Shown: one piece after another, positions 19,516-28,650 of the stretch
Layout: each line of letters begins with the position of its first letter
Numbering within the stretch: position 1 is the stretch's first letter
Assembly: GCF_026343955.1 (NCBI RefSeq)
Contig: NZ_JAPKNI010000002.1
Location: forward strand, 1-64,000
DNA from: Kaistia defluvii
GTDB taxonomy: Bacteria; Pseudomonadota; Alphaproteobacteria; Rhizobiales; Kaistiaceae
Length of the DNA stretch: 64,000 bases
Direction of reading: 5' to 3'
Position numbers and translations under genes: made by a program
The notes under the pieces: generated by a model
Told to the model about the DNA's origin: nothing
What the model saw: the letters and a program-made list of their open reading frames with translations, nothing else
The model's database searches: none

Positions 19516-22379
19516 CCGGTCTTCAGCCCGGCGGCGATGGCAGCCATCGGGTGCAGCGCCGTGGTTTCCGAAAGGCGCTCGACCTGGCAGCGGCACGAGA
19601 AGCCGCTGGCGAGCACCGCCGCTTCGCCCGCCAGCGCCGGCGCCCAGGAAGCGTCGAACAGGGTTCGGCTCACGGTCTGCTGGCGCTGCTCGTGCCCGAA
19701 CAGGCCCGCCATGCCGCAACAGCCGGTCGGAGTTGGCCGCACCGGGAGGCCGAGCGCCGCGAACACTTCCTGCCATTGCCGGAGCGCCTGCGGCGCCGCA
19801 GAGGCCTCGGTGCAATGGACCATCAGCCTCGGCGCGCCCCCGGCGGCGAGAGCTTTCGGCCATGGATCACCGGCAGCGAGCCGCTGGCGCAGGAATTCCT
19901 GCACCAGCAGGATCTTCGGAACGGATGGCGCCACTTCGCGAAATTCGGCGCGGGTCATGAGCACGAAGGCGGGATCGACTCCGATCATCGGGCGGCCGGT
20001 CTTCTCAAGCTCCGTCAACGCGTCGATCTGCCGGGCGGCCAGCCGGGCGAAGCGCTTGCGCATGCCTTTGACATGCGCCGCCTTCGAGCCGGGCGGCAGG
20101 GTGACAAGGATGGGCCGGTAGCCGAGCGCCGCCAGCCCGTCGCATACCGCCCCGAGGGCCGCCGTATCGAAGGTCGCGGTAAAGGCATCCTCCAGCACCA
20201 GAACGGTCTTCTCGTCCGTGGCGACCGTCCCGATCTCCGTATGACGGGCTACCGGATGGCCAAGCTGGCGCAGGCCGCGCTCGGAGATCGCTGGCAGGTC
20301 GATGAGGCCGAGGGCGCGCGCCATGACGCCCGCCATGGGCATCAGCCGTCGTGCCAGTGGTCGCAGGGCGGCGAGCATCGGCGCCATGGCCTCGACGGCG
20401 ACCGCCGCATGGTCGCGCAGCGGCCGGCGATTGTCATTGTGATAGGCGGCGAGAAACTGCGATTTCAGCGTGGGAACGCTGACATGCACCGGGCAGGCGC
20501 TGCCGCAGGCATTGCAGCCGAGGCAACTGTCGAGCGCTGCATAGGCGTCGCGGCCGATCGCGGGCAGGTCCGGGTCGTTGGCTTCCTGCGCCTGCCGCCA
20601 TTTCCGCACGGCCTCGGCCCGGCCCTTCGGCGACTGGCGCAGATCGCGCGTCGCCTTGAAGGAGGGGCAGATCGGCACCGTCCTGCTGTAGGTGAGGCAG
20701 GACGCGTTGCCGTTGCAGTGAAACGCCTTCTCGAAGCCTGGGGCGTCGACGGCATTGCCCTGGCGAAATGGCAGATCGACGATGCCGATCGGGCGGCGAG
20801 AGACCGTGACCAGCTTGCCCGGATTGAAGCGCTCCAGCGGATCGAAGGCGTGCTTGATCCGCTGGAAGGCGGCATAGGCGACGGGTCCGACATAGTCGGG
20901 CAAATAGGCGCCGCGAATCCCCTTGCCGTGTTCGCCCCAGAAGATGCCGCCATGCCGCTTGCAGAGCGCGTAGACAGCATCGGAAATCGCCTGGAAGGTC
21001 GCCTGATCGGCTCGGTCGTCGAGATCGAGAGCCGGGCGGACATGCAGGCAGCCGACATCGATATGGCCGTAAATGCCATAGCGCAGGCCATGTCCTTTCA
21101 GGATCGCGTCGAATCCGTCGACAAACGCGACGAGGTTTTCGACCGGCACGACGCAATCCTCGACGAAGGCCACTGGGCGGCGGGCGCCCTCGCGCTTTCC
21201 GAGCAGGCCGACGGCGGCGGCGCGCGTCGACCAGAGCTTGGCGCTGTCGGCTTCGTCGCGGGCGCAATAGCTGCCGATGGCGCCGGGAAGCCGTGCCGCG
21301 TCGGCGATCAGGCGGGCGACCAAGTCCGCCAAGGCGTCTTCCGCCTCGCCGACGAACTCGACGAAGAGATAGGAAATCCGCGCCTCCGCATGCCCACGAA
21401 GCGCGACCGGCAGGCTGTCCATCAGGCCGGCGTCGCGGGCGAGCCGCTGCACCCAGTCGTCCATGATCTCGATCGCCAGCGGCGCGTGCGCGAGGATCGG
21501 CTCGCCGGCCGCCAGCGCGGCGGCGAAACTGTCGAAGGCGACCACGACGAGCCGCTTGTGCGCCGGTTTCGGCGTGAGCTTCAGGCGGATTTTCGTGACG
21601 AGGCCGAGCGTCCCCTCGGCGCCGAGCAGCAGCCGCCACCATTCGAGACGGTCCGGCGCCGGCCGCGCGCGTTCGAGGTCATAGCCGGTGAAGCGCCGCG
21701 AGATGCGCGGCGTGTTGTCGATCAACGCCTGCCGGCCCGCGTCGCAGGCATCGGCGATGTCGTCCAGCATGGACTGGGCCCAGGCGGGCGGTGGCTCGAG
21801 GCTGCGGATCGTCCGGCCGCCGCTTAGCGTCAGGTCGAGGCCCAGGACGTTGTCGCTGGTCTTGCCATAGATCCGCGAGCCCTTGCCCGAAGCATCGGTG
21901 CTGATCATGCCGCCGATGGTGCAGCGGTTCGAGGTCGAGGTGTTCGGCGCGAAGAACAGGCCGGTATGCGCAATCAGGCCGTTCAATTCGTCCAGCACGA
22001 TGCCCGGCTCGACATCGACCCAGCCTTCGGCTGCGTTCAGTTCCAGGATCCCTGTCATGAAGCGCTGGAAATTGACGATGATGCCGCGATTGAGGCTCTG
22101 GCCATTGGTGCCGGTGCCGCCGCCCCGCGCCGTCACGGCGAGATGGCGGAACGCGGGACGGTCGGCGACGGCCATGAGTATCTCGACATCGGCAGCGCTT
22201 TTCGGCGCGACGATGATGTCGGGTTCGAGTTCGTAGACGCTGTTGTCGGTGGCCATCGCGGCCCGCGCCGCGTGGTCGGAGGCGACATCGCCGGCAAAGC
22301 CCGCCTCAACCAGCGCCGCGGCGAAGTTGGCGAGCTCGGCCGGGAGAGGGGCGGTCAATGGACGGACGGATTGGATCAT
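19512..22379 (-). CDS. FAD-binding and Fe-S oxidoreductase, YdiJ-type (2-hydroxyacid dehydrogenase)
   Basis: A 955-residue fusion. The N-terminal half is an FAD-binding type 4 (PCMH) module: TARGGGTGTNGQSLN near residues 83-97 and GGMISTDASGKGS, followed by the FAD-oxidase C-domain. Then come cysteine motifs (CNGNASC and CPSFKATRD), a ferredoxin-like CLGCNACGSACP near residue 620 and a C-terminal CCG-type domain (GCCGMAGLFGHEQ). The whole protein closely follows E. coli YdiJ, to which D-2-hydroxyglutarate dehydrogenase activity has, to my knowledge, been assigned; D-lactate or another D-2-hydroxyacid is the alternative. It probably passes electrons to quinones. It is divergent from a LysR gene 60 bp away, its probable regulator. 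Confidence 0.87.
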   Translation of the reverse strand: MIQSVRPLTAPLPAELANFAAALVEAGFAGDVASDHAARAAMATDNSVYELEPDIIVAPKSAADVEILMAVADRPAFRHLAVTARGGGTGTNGQSLNRGIIVNFQRFMTGILELNAAEGWVDVEPGIVLDELNGLIAHTGLFFAPNTSTSNRCTIGGMISTDASGKGSRIYGKTSDNVLGLDLTLSGGRTIRSLEPPPAWAQSMLDDIADACDAGRQALIDNTPRISRRFTGYDLERARPAPDRLEWWRLLLGAEGTLGLVTKIRLKLTPKPAHKRLVVVAFDSFAAALAAGEPILAHAPLAIEIMDDWVQRLARDAGLMDSLPVALRGHAEARISYLFVEFVGEAEDALADLVARLIADAARLPGAIGSYCARDEADSAKLWSTRAAAVGLLGKREGARRPVAFVEDCVVPVENLVAFVDGFDAILKGHGLRYGIYGHIDVGCLHVRPALDLDDRADQATFQAISDAVYALCKRHGGIFWGEHGKGIRGAYLPDYVGPVAYAAFQRIKHAFDPLERFNPGKLVTVSRRPIGIVDLPFRQGNAVDAPGFEKAFHCNGNASCLTYSRTVPICPSFKATRDLRQSPKGRAEAVRKWRQAQEANDPDLPAIGRDAYAALDSCLGCNACGSACPVHVSVPTLKSQFLAAYHNDNRRPLRDHAAVAVEAMAPMLAALRPLARRLMPMAGVMARALGLIDLPAISERGLRQLGHPVARHTEIGTVATDEKTVLVLEDAFTATFDTAALGAVCDGLAALGYRPILVTLPPGSKAAHVKGMRKRFARLAARQIDALTELEKTGRPMIGVDPAFVLMTRAEFREVAPSVPKILLVQEFLRQRLAAGDPWPKALAAGGAPRLMVHCTEASAAPQALRQWQEVFAALGLPVRPTPTGCCGMAGLFGHEQRQQTVSRTLFDASWAPALAGEAAVLASGFSCRCQVERLSETTALHPMAAIAAGLKTG

Positions 22380-22439
22380 GGCGAAGCCTTTCGAGCCTCC
22401 CTTGAACCACGCCTAGCCGCTTCGTAACATTGGAATGAA

Positions 22440-23360
22440 ATGACAAAACATTCGAAAAAAACGAACATCGGCATCCGGCATTTCCGCGCTGCCGTGGCGC
22501 TCGCGCAGGAGCAATCCTTCACCCGCGCCGCCGACAGCCTCGGTATTGTCCCGTCGGCGCTTACCGAGACGATCAAGCAGCTGGAGGCGGATTGCGGCCT
22601 GCGCCTGTTCAATCGCGAGGCGCGGCCGGTGACGCCGACCGAGGCCGGCGAGGAATTTCTGGCCGGGGCGCGCCGGGTTCTCTCCGATTTCGAGATGGCG
22701 CTGGACGATCTTCGCCGGGTCGGCGGCATCGAGCGCGGCGCGGTCAAGGTGGCTGCCGCCCCGTCTGTGGTGCTGTTCCATCTCGCCCCGGCCCTCAGTG
22801 CCTTCCATGCCGCCCATCCGGCGATCGAGGTGACCGTCTATGACGACATCGCCGAACGGATCGGGGCGCTGGTGCTGGACCGGGTGGTGGATTTTGGCCT
22901 GGCCGAACGCTGGCACGAGACCGACCAGCTCGACTACGAGCCGTTCCATGTCGACCCTTTCGTGCTGGTCTGCCATCGCGATCACAAGCTGGCCGGGCGC
23001 GCCGAGGTCGACCTCGCCGAGATCCCGGCAGCCGACGTTATCGCGCTCGACGAGAGCACCGGCATCGGCAAGCGGATCGCCGCCGCGCCTGAAATCCCGC
23101 CCGAATTCCGGCGCGGCACGCTGCGCACGCATGGCACCATCGCGCAGCTCACGCTGATCTCGCAGGGCATGGGCGTGGCGCTGATGCCGAAGCTCGCGGC
23201 CTCGGTGATTCAAAGCCCGCAAATCCGCCATGTCGGCTTGCGCGATCTTTCTCTGAAGCGCACGCTTTGCATCATCACGCGATCGCGCAGGAGCCTGTCG
23301 CCGGCGGCGGAGCGGCTGCTTGCATGCCTGCGCCCGCTCGGATCGCTCGCCTCGCCCTGA
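22440..23360 (+). CDS. LysR family transcriptional regulator
   Basis: A 306-residue regulator with an N-terminal winged helix (FRAAVALAQEQSFTRAADSL and PSALTETIKQLEADCGLRLF) and a LysR-type substrate-binding domain (VKVAAAPSVVLFHLAPALSAF, DFGLAERW, SQGMGVALMPKL). The 60-bp divergent gap to the YdiJ-type gene is the usual layout for a LysR activator and its target. It could also act on the enamidase operon 195 bp downstream. Confidence 0.88.
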   Translation: MTKHSKKTNIGIRHFRAAVALAQEQSFTRAADSLGIVPSALTETIKQLEADCGLRLFNREARPVTPTEAGEEFLAGARRVLSDFEMALDDLRRVGGIERGAVKVAAAPSVVLFHLAPALSAFHAAHPAIEVTVYDDIAERIGALVLDRVVDFGLAERWHETDQLDYEPFHVDPFVLVCHRDHKLAGRAEVDLAEIPAADVIALDESTGIGKRIAAAPEIPPEFRRGTLRTHGTIAQLTLISQGMGVALMPKLAASVIQSPQIRHVGLRDLSLKRTLCIITRSRRSLSPAAERLLACLRPLGSLASP

Positions 23361-23488
23361 CGCGGCATTTCTGCCTCGAAACATGCGATTTCATGCCGGC
23401 TTTGTCTCTCGCTTTCCGTCCGTCGTCCTCCAAACGCAAAGCACGAAAGCGCTGTTGCTAATAGGGATTGCCTTATCATTATTGTTTG

Positions 23489-23502
23489 AACTCATATGAG
23501 TT
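23489..23502. promoter_or_regulatory. Perfect 14-bp palindrome upstream of the enamidase-like operon
   Basis: AACTCATATGAGTT is fully self-complementary and lies 54 bases before the ATG at 23556, in an AT-rich stretch of otherwise GC-rich DNA. This is a good operator candidate; no regulator can be assigned to it. Confidence 0.5.
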
Positions 23503-23555
23503 TGCGTGTAGTTGACGAAGGGAGGCTTGACGATCTCGCGTTATGGAGAAGAGCG

Positions 23556-24749
23556 ATGTCACACGATCCCGTCTCGGCGCTGCCGAAGGGCAAACTCGTC
23601 ATCCGCAATATCGGCATGGTCCTTAGCGGCGCCATGGAAAACCCGATCCTCGACGCGGATACGGTTGTCGTCGTCGACGGCAGGATCGCGGCCATCGGTC
23701 GTCTGAAGGATGTCGACATCGACGACGCCAGCCAGGTCATTGACGCCAATCAGGCTGCGCTGGCTCCGGGGCTGATCGACAGCCACGTCCACCCCGTTGC
23801 CGGTGACTGGACGCCGCGCCAGAACCAGTTGGGCTGGATCGACAGCACCATGCATGGCGGCGTCACCACCATGATTTCCGCTGGTGAGGTGCATACGCCC
23901 GGCCGCCCGACCGATATCGTCGGCCTGAAGGCGCTGGCGATCGCCGCGCAGCGCACCTTCACCAATTTCCGTCCCGGTGGCGTCAAGATTCATGCCGGTG
24001 CTCCGATCATCGAGCAGGGCATGGTCGAGCAGGACTTCAAGGATCTGGCGGATGCTGGCGTGCGCCTGCTCGGCGAGATCGGCCTCGGCAGCGTCAAGGA
24101 TGGCGAGACGGCCGGCAAGATGGTCGGCTGGGCGCGCAAATACGGCATCCAGTCGACGATCCACACGGGCGGCCCCTCGGTGCCGGGCTCGGGCCTGATC
24201 GGCGCCGACGTCGTGCTGGCGGCGGGCACCGATGTCGTCGGCCACATCAATGGTGGCCACACGGCCCTGCCGGATCTGGAAATCCGCTGCATCTGCGAAG
24301 GCTGCAAGGCCGGCCTCGAGATCGTCCACAACGGCAATGAGCGCGCCGCGCTCTATGCGCTGCGCATCGCGCGCGAAATGGGCGAGATGGAGCGCGTCAT
24401 CCTCGGCACCGACGGCCCGGCCGGCTCCGGCGTCCAGCCGCTCGGCATCCTGCGCATGATCTCGCTGCTGTCGTCGCTGGGCGACGTGCCGGCGGAGATC
24501 GCGCTGTGCTTTGCCACCGGCAATACGGCACGCATGCGCAGCCTGGAAAGCGGGTTGATCGAAGTAGGCCGTCCCGCCGATTTCGTGTTCCTCGCCAAGG
24601 CGATGCACTCGGCCGGCCGCGATCTGCTCGACAGCATCCAGCTTGGCGATCTGCCCGGCGTCGGCATGGTCGTCATCGACGGCATCGTCCGCTCCGGCCG
24701 CAGCCGCAACACGCCGCCGGCCGAGCGCCTGCCCTTTGTCTGCACCTAG
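23556..24749 (+). CDS. Amidohydrolase, enamidase-like
   Basis: A metal-dependent amidohydrolase of 397 residues. Metal ligands expected for the fold are present: His77 and His79 (GLIDSHVHP), Glu174 (LLGEIGLG), His203 (IHTGG), His230/His235 (VVGHINGGHT) and Asp286 (GTDGPAG). The overall sequence resembles enamidase of clostridial nicotinate fermentation, which hydrolyses a cyclic enamide (6-oxo-tetrahydronicotinate) to 2-formylglutarate. The true substrate here is unknown. I chose ATG 23556 because GGAGAAGAG precedes it; the in-frame ATG at 23496 lies inside the palindrome. It is followed by two PF06684 genes in the same direction. Confidence 0.82.
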   Translation: MSHDPVSALPKGKLVIRNIGMVLSGAMENPILDADTVVVVDGRIAAIGRLKDVDIDDASQVIDANQAALAPGLIDSHVHPVAGDWTPRQNQLGWIDSTMHGGVTTMISAGEVHTPGRPTDIVGLKALAIAAQRTFTNFRPGGVKIHAGAPIIEQGMVEQDFKDLADAGVRLLGEIGLGSVKDGETAGKMVGWARKYGIQSTIHTGGPSVPGSGLIGADVVLAAGTDVVGHINGGHTALPDLEIRCICEGCKAGLEIVHNGNERAALYALRIAREMGEMERVILGTDGPAGSGVQPLGILRMISLLSSLGDVPAEIALCFATGNTARMRSLESGLIEVGRPADFVFLAKAMHSAGRDLLDSIQLGDLPGVGMVVIDGIVRSGRSRNTPPAERLPFVCT

Positions 24750-24843
24750 AGCTTTGGCCGGTCGCGTTTTCTTCACGCGAACCGGCACCCACATCGCTTG
24801 AAAACGCTCTGACGCTCTCGACTGACCCCTTCAGGAGATTGAA

Positions 24844-25428
24844 ATGACCGACGTCGTCGTCCGGAAGTTCCTCATCCGCATCGAGGAGATTTTTCACGAG
24901 GGTGGACCCGTTTCCGCCAATCCGCCCCGCCGCGGCACGATCATGGCCGTGGTGAAGAACCCCTATGCCGGCCGTTATGTGGAAGACATCACCGGCTTCA
25001 TGGAAGACCTGAAGCCGCTCGGCCTGGAAATGTCGACGCGCCTGCTCAATGCGCTCGGCGGCGACAAGTCGGTCATCGAAGGCTATGGCAAGGGTGCGAT
25101 CGTCGGCGAGGGCGGTGAACTCGAGCATGGCGCGCTCTGGCACATGCCCGGCGGCCATGCGATGCGGGCGCTGCTCGGCGACGTCAAGGCGATCGTTCCC
25201 TCGGCCAAGAAGGTCGGCGGCGTCGGCGCCAATATCGACATCCCGATCACCCATATCCACGCCTCCTATGTCCGCAGCCATTTCGACGCCATCGAAGTGA
25301 ATGTCCCGGACGCGCCGCGCGCCGACGAGATCGTGCTGATCCTGTCGATGACCACCGGTTCGCGCGTGCATGCCCGCGTCGGCGGTCTGGCCGTCTCTGA
25401 CATCAAGGGCGAGGACGGCCTGCGATGA
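24844..25428 (+). CDS. PF06684 (amino acid synthesis, AA_synth) family protein, first copy
   Basis: A 194-residue protein of a poorly understood family named for a presumed amino acid synthesis role. Shared blocks with the next gene are RYVED, GKGAIVG, the central IVPSAKK, YVRSHFDAIEVNVPDAPR and ARVGGL. AGGAG lies at 24833-24837 before the ATG. It overlaps the second copy by 4 bases (ATGA), so the two are made together, probably as partners in a hetero-oligomer. Context with a cyclic-amide hydrolase suggests ring or amide catabolism, not biosynthesis. Confidence 0.78.
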   Translation: MTDVVVRKFLIRIEEIFHEGGPVSANPPRRGTIMAVVKNPYAGRYVEDITGFMEDLKPLGLEMSTRLLNALGGDKSVIEGYGKGAIVGEGGELEHGALWHMPGGHAMRALLGDVKAIVPSAKKVGGVGANIDIPITHIHASYVRSHFDAIEVNVPDAPRADEIVLILSMTTGSRVHARVGGLAVSDIKGEDGLR

Positions 25429-25991
25429 CCGTCATCCGCAAGATCGTCACGACGCTGGAAGAGACGCTGATCGAGGGCGACGTCGTCCTGCCGCAGCCCT
25501 TCCGCAAGGTGTCGGCCGTCGCGGTCGTCTCGAATTCAGCCTCGGGCCGCTATGTCGAGGATCTGAGCGAACTGATGGATCTGGGCGAGCAACTCGGCGA
25601 CATCCTGCCCCGGCGGGCCGTGGCGCTTCTGGGCATTCCCGGCGACCAGGTCGAGAGCTTCGGCAAGGCGGTGATCGTCGGTGCAGAGGGCGAATTCGAG
25701 CATGCGGCGGCGATCATGCACCCGAAGCTCGGCGCTCCGTTCCGCGCGGTGCTGGGCAAGGGCGACGCGCTGATCCCGTCGGCGAAGAAGCGCGCCAATA
25801 TCGGCGCCGTCATCGACGTCCCGCTCGGCCACAAGGACCACGCGCGCGTGCGCAGCCACTTTGATGCCATGGAAGTCCGCATTCCGGATGCTCCCAAGAA
25901 GCACGAGATGGTCGTCGCGATCGCCGTCACCGATTCCGGCCGGCCGCTGGCCCGCGTCGGCGGCATGCGCAAGGAAGACATCGGCCAGTAA
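25425..25991 (+). CDS. PF06684 (amino acid synthesis, AA_synth) family protein, second copy
   Basis: A 188-residue paralogue of the preceding gene: RYVEDLSELM, GKAVIVGAEGE, ALIPSAKKRANIGAVIDV, RVRSHFDAMEVRIPDAPKK and LARVGGM match in the same order. The two differ most at the N-terminus and in the segment before the SAKK motif, as expected for diverged subunits. It is the last gene of the operon and is followed by a very strong terminator at 26009. Confidence 0.78.
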   Translation: MTVIRKIVTTLEETLIEGDVVLPQPFRKVSAVAVVSNSASGRYVEDLSELMDLGEQLGDILPRRAVALLGIPGDQVESFGKAVIVGAEGEFEHAAAIMHPKLGAPFRAVLGKGDALIPSAKKRANIGAVIDVPLGHKDHARVRSHFDAMEVRIPDAPKKHEMVVAIAVTDSGRPLARVGGMRKEDIGQ

Positions 25992-26008
25992 GGTCCGATA
26001 TCGCTCCC

Positions 26009-26050
26009 AAACGAGAAAGGCCGCTGTTTCGACAGCGGCCTTTCTCGTTT
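26009..26050. terminator. Bidirectional intrinsic terminator
   Basis: A perfect 19-bp stem (26009-26027 with 26032-26050) closed by a TTCG tetraloop, with AAA/TTT at the ends so that it can work on both strands. It separates the converging PF06684 operon and glutarate operon. Confidence 0.88.
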
Positions 26051-26083
26051 CTGACGCCCTCGGATCTGTCCGCAGCTCGTTTA

Positions 26084-26128
26084 GACCCTCGCCCTCGCCC
26101 GCTGGCGGGAGAGGGTTGGGTGAGGGTC
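26084..26128. repeat. REP-like double palindrome
   Basis: Outer arms GACCCTC (26084-26090) and GAGGGTC (26122-26128) enclose an inner imperfect stem (26092-26102 with 26105-26115). The inner arms match the element at 17106-17131, so both belong to one dispersed family. It sits between convergent genes. Confidence 0.6.
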
Positions 26129-26149
26129 TTGCTTGGGGCCGAGCCTGGC

Positions 26150-27292
26150 TCAGGCCTTTGCCGAGATCTCCGCCCGGATCTCGTCGCCATGTTCGCCCAG
26201 GCGCGGCGAGCGCCGGGTCAGCGCCAGTTCCGAGCCAGACATGGTGATCGGCGAACGCACGCCCGGAATTCCGTCGATATCGATCTGCATGCCCCGCGCC
26301 AGGACCTGCGCGTCGGTGAACACGTCTTCGAGCGTGTTGATCGGGCCGGCCGGCACATGCGCCACGTCGAGCTTCGCCAGCAGCGGATCGCGCTGCCAGT
26401 TTGCAAGCTCGTCCGCGATCAGCGCCGTCAGCGCCGCGCGATTGGCGACGCGGAGAGAATTGGTCAGGAAGCGGGCGTCGGTGGCCAGTTCCGGCTTGCC
26501 GATCACGGTGGCGAAACGGCCGAACTGGCCGTCATTGCCGACCGCCAGGATCAGATGGCCGTCGGCGACGGCAAAGGTCTGGTAGGGCGCAATGTTGGGG
26601 TGGGCGTTGCCAAGCCGGTGCGGCGGCTTGCCGGTGGCGAGGAAGTTCATCGCCTGGTTGGCGAGCACGCCGACCGAGGTGTCGAGCAGCGCCATGTCGA
26701 TGTGCTGGCCAAGCCCGGTACGCGCCCGCTGGGCCAAGGCCGCCTGGATGGCGATGACGCTGTAGAGGCCGGTGAAAATGTCGGAGAAGGCGACGCCGAT
26801 CTTCTGCGGCTCGCCGGCGGGATCGCCGGTCAGATCCATGATCCCGGCCATGCCCTGGATGAGGAAGTCGTAGCCGGCGCGCTCGCGATACGGCCCGGTC
26901 TGGCCGAAACCGGTGATCGAGCAATAGACGAGGCGCGGATTGATCGCCTTCAGGCTCGCATAGTCGAGCCCGTATTTTTGCAGGCCGCCGACCTTGAAAT
27001 TCTCGATGACGACGTCGGCATCGGCGATCAGCGCGCGGACGAGGTCGGCGCCTTCCTGGGTGCGGAAATCGGCGACGATCGAGCGCTTGCCGCGATTGCA
27101 GGCATGGAAATAGGCGGCCGACGTCTCGCCGCCGTTCTCGATGAAGGGCGGGCCCCAGCTGCGCGTGTCGTCGCCCTCGGGGCTCTCGACCTTGATGACG
27201 TCGGCGCCGAGATCGGCCAGCGTTTGGCCGGCCCAGGGGCCAGCCAGGATGCGCGCCAGTTCGATGACCTTCAGTCCCGCGAGCGCCTGCAT
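26150..27292 (-). CDS. CaiB/BaiF class III CoA-transferase (probable glutarate CoA-transferase)
   Basis: A 380-residue CoA-transferase with the family start LAGLKVIELARILAGPWAGQ, ADVIKVESPEGDDTR, VVIENFKVG and the catalytic Asp in GVAFSDIFTGLYS (near residue 170). It starts inside the stop of the glutaryl-CoA dehydrogenase gene (TGATG). That coupling matches succinyl-CoA:glutarate CoA-transferase (SUGCT-type) partners of glutaryl-CoA dehydrogenase, so it probably activates glutarate to glutaryl-CoA. Confidence 0.88.
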   Translation of the reverse strand: MQALAGLKVIELARILAGPWAGQTLADLGADVIKVESPEGDDTRSWGPPFIENGGETSAAYFHACNRGKRSIVADFRTQEGADLVRALIADADVVIENFKVGGLQKYGLDYASLKAINPRLVYCSITGFGQTGPYRERAGYDFLIQGMAGIMDLTGDPAGEPQKIGVAFSDIFTGLYSVIAIQAALAQRARTGLGQHIDMALLDTSVGVLANQAMNFLATGKPPHRLGNAHPNIAPYQTFAVADGHLILAVGNDGQFGRFATVIGKPELATDARFLTNSLRVANRAALTALIADELANWQRDPLLAKLDVAHVPAGPINTLEDVFTDAQVLARGMQIDIDGIPGVRSPITMSGSELALTRRSPRLGEHGDEIRAEISAKA

Positions 27293-28515
27293 CAGAAGAA
27301 GGCCTGGATGCCGGTCTGGGCGCGGCCGAGGATCAGCGCGTGCACGTCATGCGTGCCCTCATAGGTGTTGACGGTCTCGAGGTTCTGCGCGTGGCGCATG
27401 ACGTGGTACTCGATCTGGATGCCGTTGCCGCCATGCATGTCGCGCGCCTGGCGGGCGATGTCGAGCGCCTTGCCGCAGTTGTTGCGCTTGACCAGCGACA
27501 CCATCTCGGGCGCCGCCTGGCCCTCGTCGAATAGCCGGCCGACGCGCAGCGAAGCCTGCAGGCCCAGCGCGATCTCCGTCTGCATGTCGGCGAGCTTCTT
27601 CTGGAAGAGCTGCATCCCGGCCAGCGGCTTGCCGAACTGCTTGCGATCGAGGCCATACTGGCGGGCGCGGAACCAGCAATCCTCGGCAGCGCCCAGAACG
27701 CCCCAGGAGATGCCGTAGCGGGCGCGGTTGAGGCAGCCGAACGGCCCCTTCAGTCCGGATACGTTGGGGAGAAGCGCCTCTTCGGAAACCTCGACATCGG
27801 CCAGCACGATCTCGCCGGTGATCGAGGCGCGCAGCGAGAGCTTGCCGCCGATCTTCGGGGCGGAGAGGCCCTTCATGCCCTTTTCCAGGACGAAGCCGCG
27901 AATGGCGCCGTCATGCGCTTCCGACTTCGCCCAGACGATGAAAACGTCGGCGATCGGCGAGTTGGAGATCCAGGTCTTGGCGCCGTTCAGGACGTAGCCG
28001 CCCTCGGTCTTCCGGGCATTGGTGATCATGCCGCCGGGATCGGAGCCGGCGTCGGGCTCGGTCAGGCCGAAGCAGCCGATCCATTCGCCGGTTGCGAGCT
28101 TCGGCAGGTATTTCTGCCGCTGCGCTTCGCTGCCATAGGCATAGATCGGATACATCACCAGCGACGACTGTACGCTCATCATCGAGCGATAGCCGGAATC
28201 GACCCGCTCGACCTCGCGCGCCACCAGCCCGTAGGAAACGTAGGAGGCGCCGACGCCGCCATATTCGGCCGGCACGGTGACCCCCAGCAGGCCCATCTCG
28301 CCCATCTCGCGGAAGATCTCGGGGTCGGTAACCTCGTCCAGATAGGCTTTTTCCACACGGGGCATCAGCCGGTCGACGGCAAAGGCCTTGGCCGTATCGC
28401 GGATCATCCGCTCCTCGTCGTCGAGCTGGGACTCGAAATGGAACGGGTCTTCCCAGGCGAAGCGCGACAGCGCCGGTTGATCCTTGGCCTTCAGGGTGGG
28501 GTTCGATGCGGACAT
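27292..28515 (-). CDS. Glutaryl-CoA dehydrogenase
   Basis: An acyl-CoA dehydrogenase of 407 residues that would oxidise and decarboxylate glutaryl-CoA to crotonyl-CoA using FAD. Glutaryl-CoA dehydrogenase-like features include the N-terminal [22 protein letters not shown] region, [27 protein letters not shown], and the catalytic Glu in [16 protein letters not shown] near the C-terminus. The start at 28515 has AGAGGTGA just upstream; an open frame extends to 28569 without support. It forms an operon with the CoA-transferase and is divergent from a LysR gene. Confidence 0.92.
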   Translation of the reverse strand: MSASNPTLKAKDQPALSRFAWEDPFHFESQLDDEERMIRDTAKAFAVDRLMPRVEKAYLDEVTDPEIFREMGEMGLLGVTVPAEYGGVGASYVSYGLVAREVERVDSGYRSMMSVQSSLVMYPIYAYGSEAQRQKYLPKLATGEWIGCFGLTEPDAGSDPGGMITNARKTEGGYVLNGAKTWISNSPIADVFIVWAKSEAHDGAIRGFVLEKGMKGLSAPKIGGKLSLRASITGEIVLADVEVSEEALLPNVSGLKGPFGCLNRARYGISWGVLGAAEDCWFRARQYGLDRKQFGKPLAGMQLFQKKLADMQTEIALGLQASLRVGRLFDEGQAAPEMVSLVKRNNCGKALDIARQARDMHGGNGIQIEYHVMRHAQNLETVNTYEGTHDVHALILGRAQTGIQAFF

Positions 28516-28650
28516 GCTGTCACCTCTGCAGTCGGGGCATGCGGGGCGAGGGCGCCGCGCGTTTCCCAAAAACTAGCAAATCGCGGCCTGGCGGGATAAC
28601 AAGGCTTTCAGCGAAGTTGATGAGTACCGATCATAACCAGAGGACGAACG

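Noticed and set aside
19551-21827. 758-codon open frame on the plus strand opposite the YdiJ-type gene
   Set aside because: No recognisable domain; the opposite strand encodes a well-conserved flavoprotein with intact motifs.
23496-23555. Upstream ATG start of the enamidase-like gene
   Set aside because: It falls inside the 14-bp palindrome and has no ribosome site, whereas ATG 23556 follows GGAGAAGAG.
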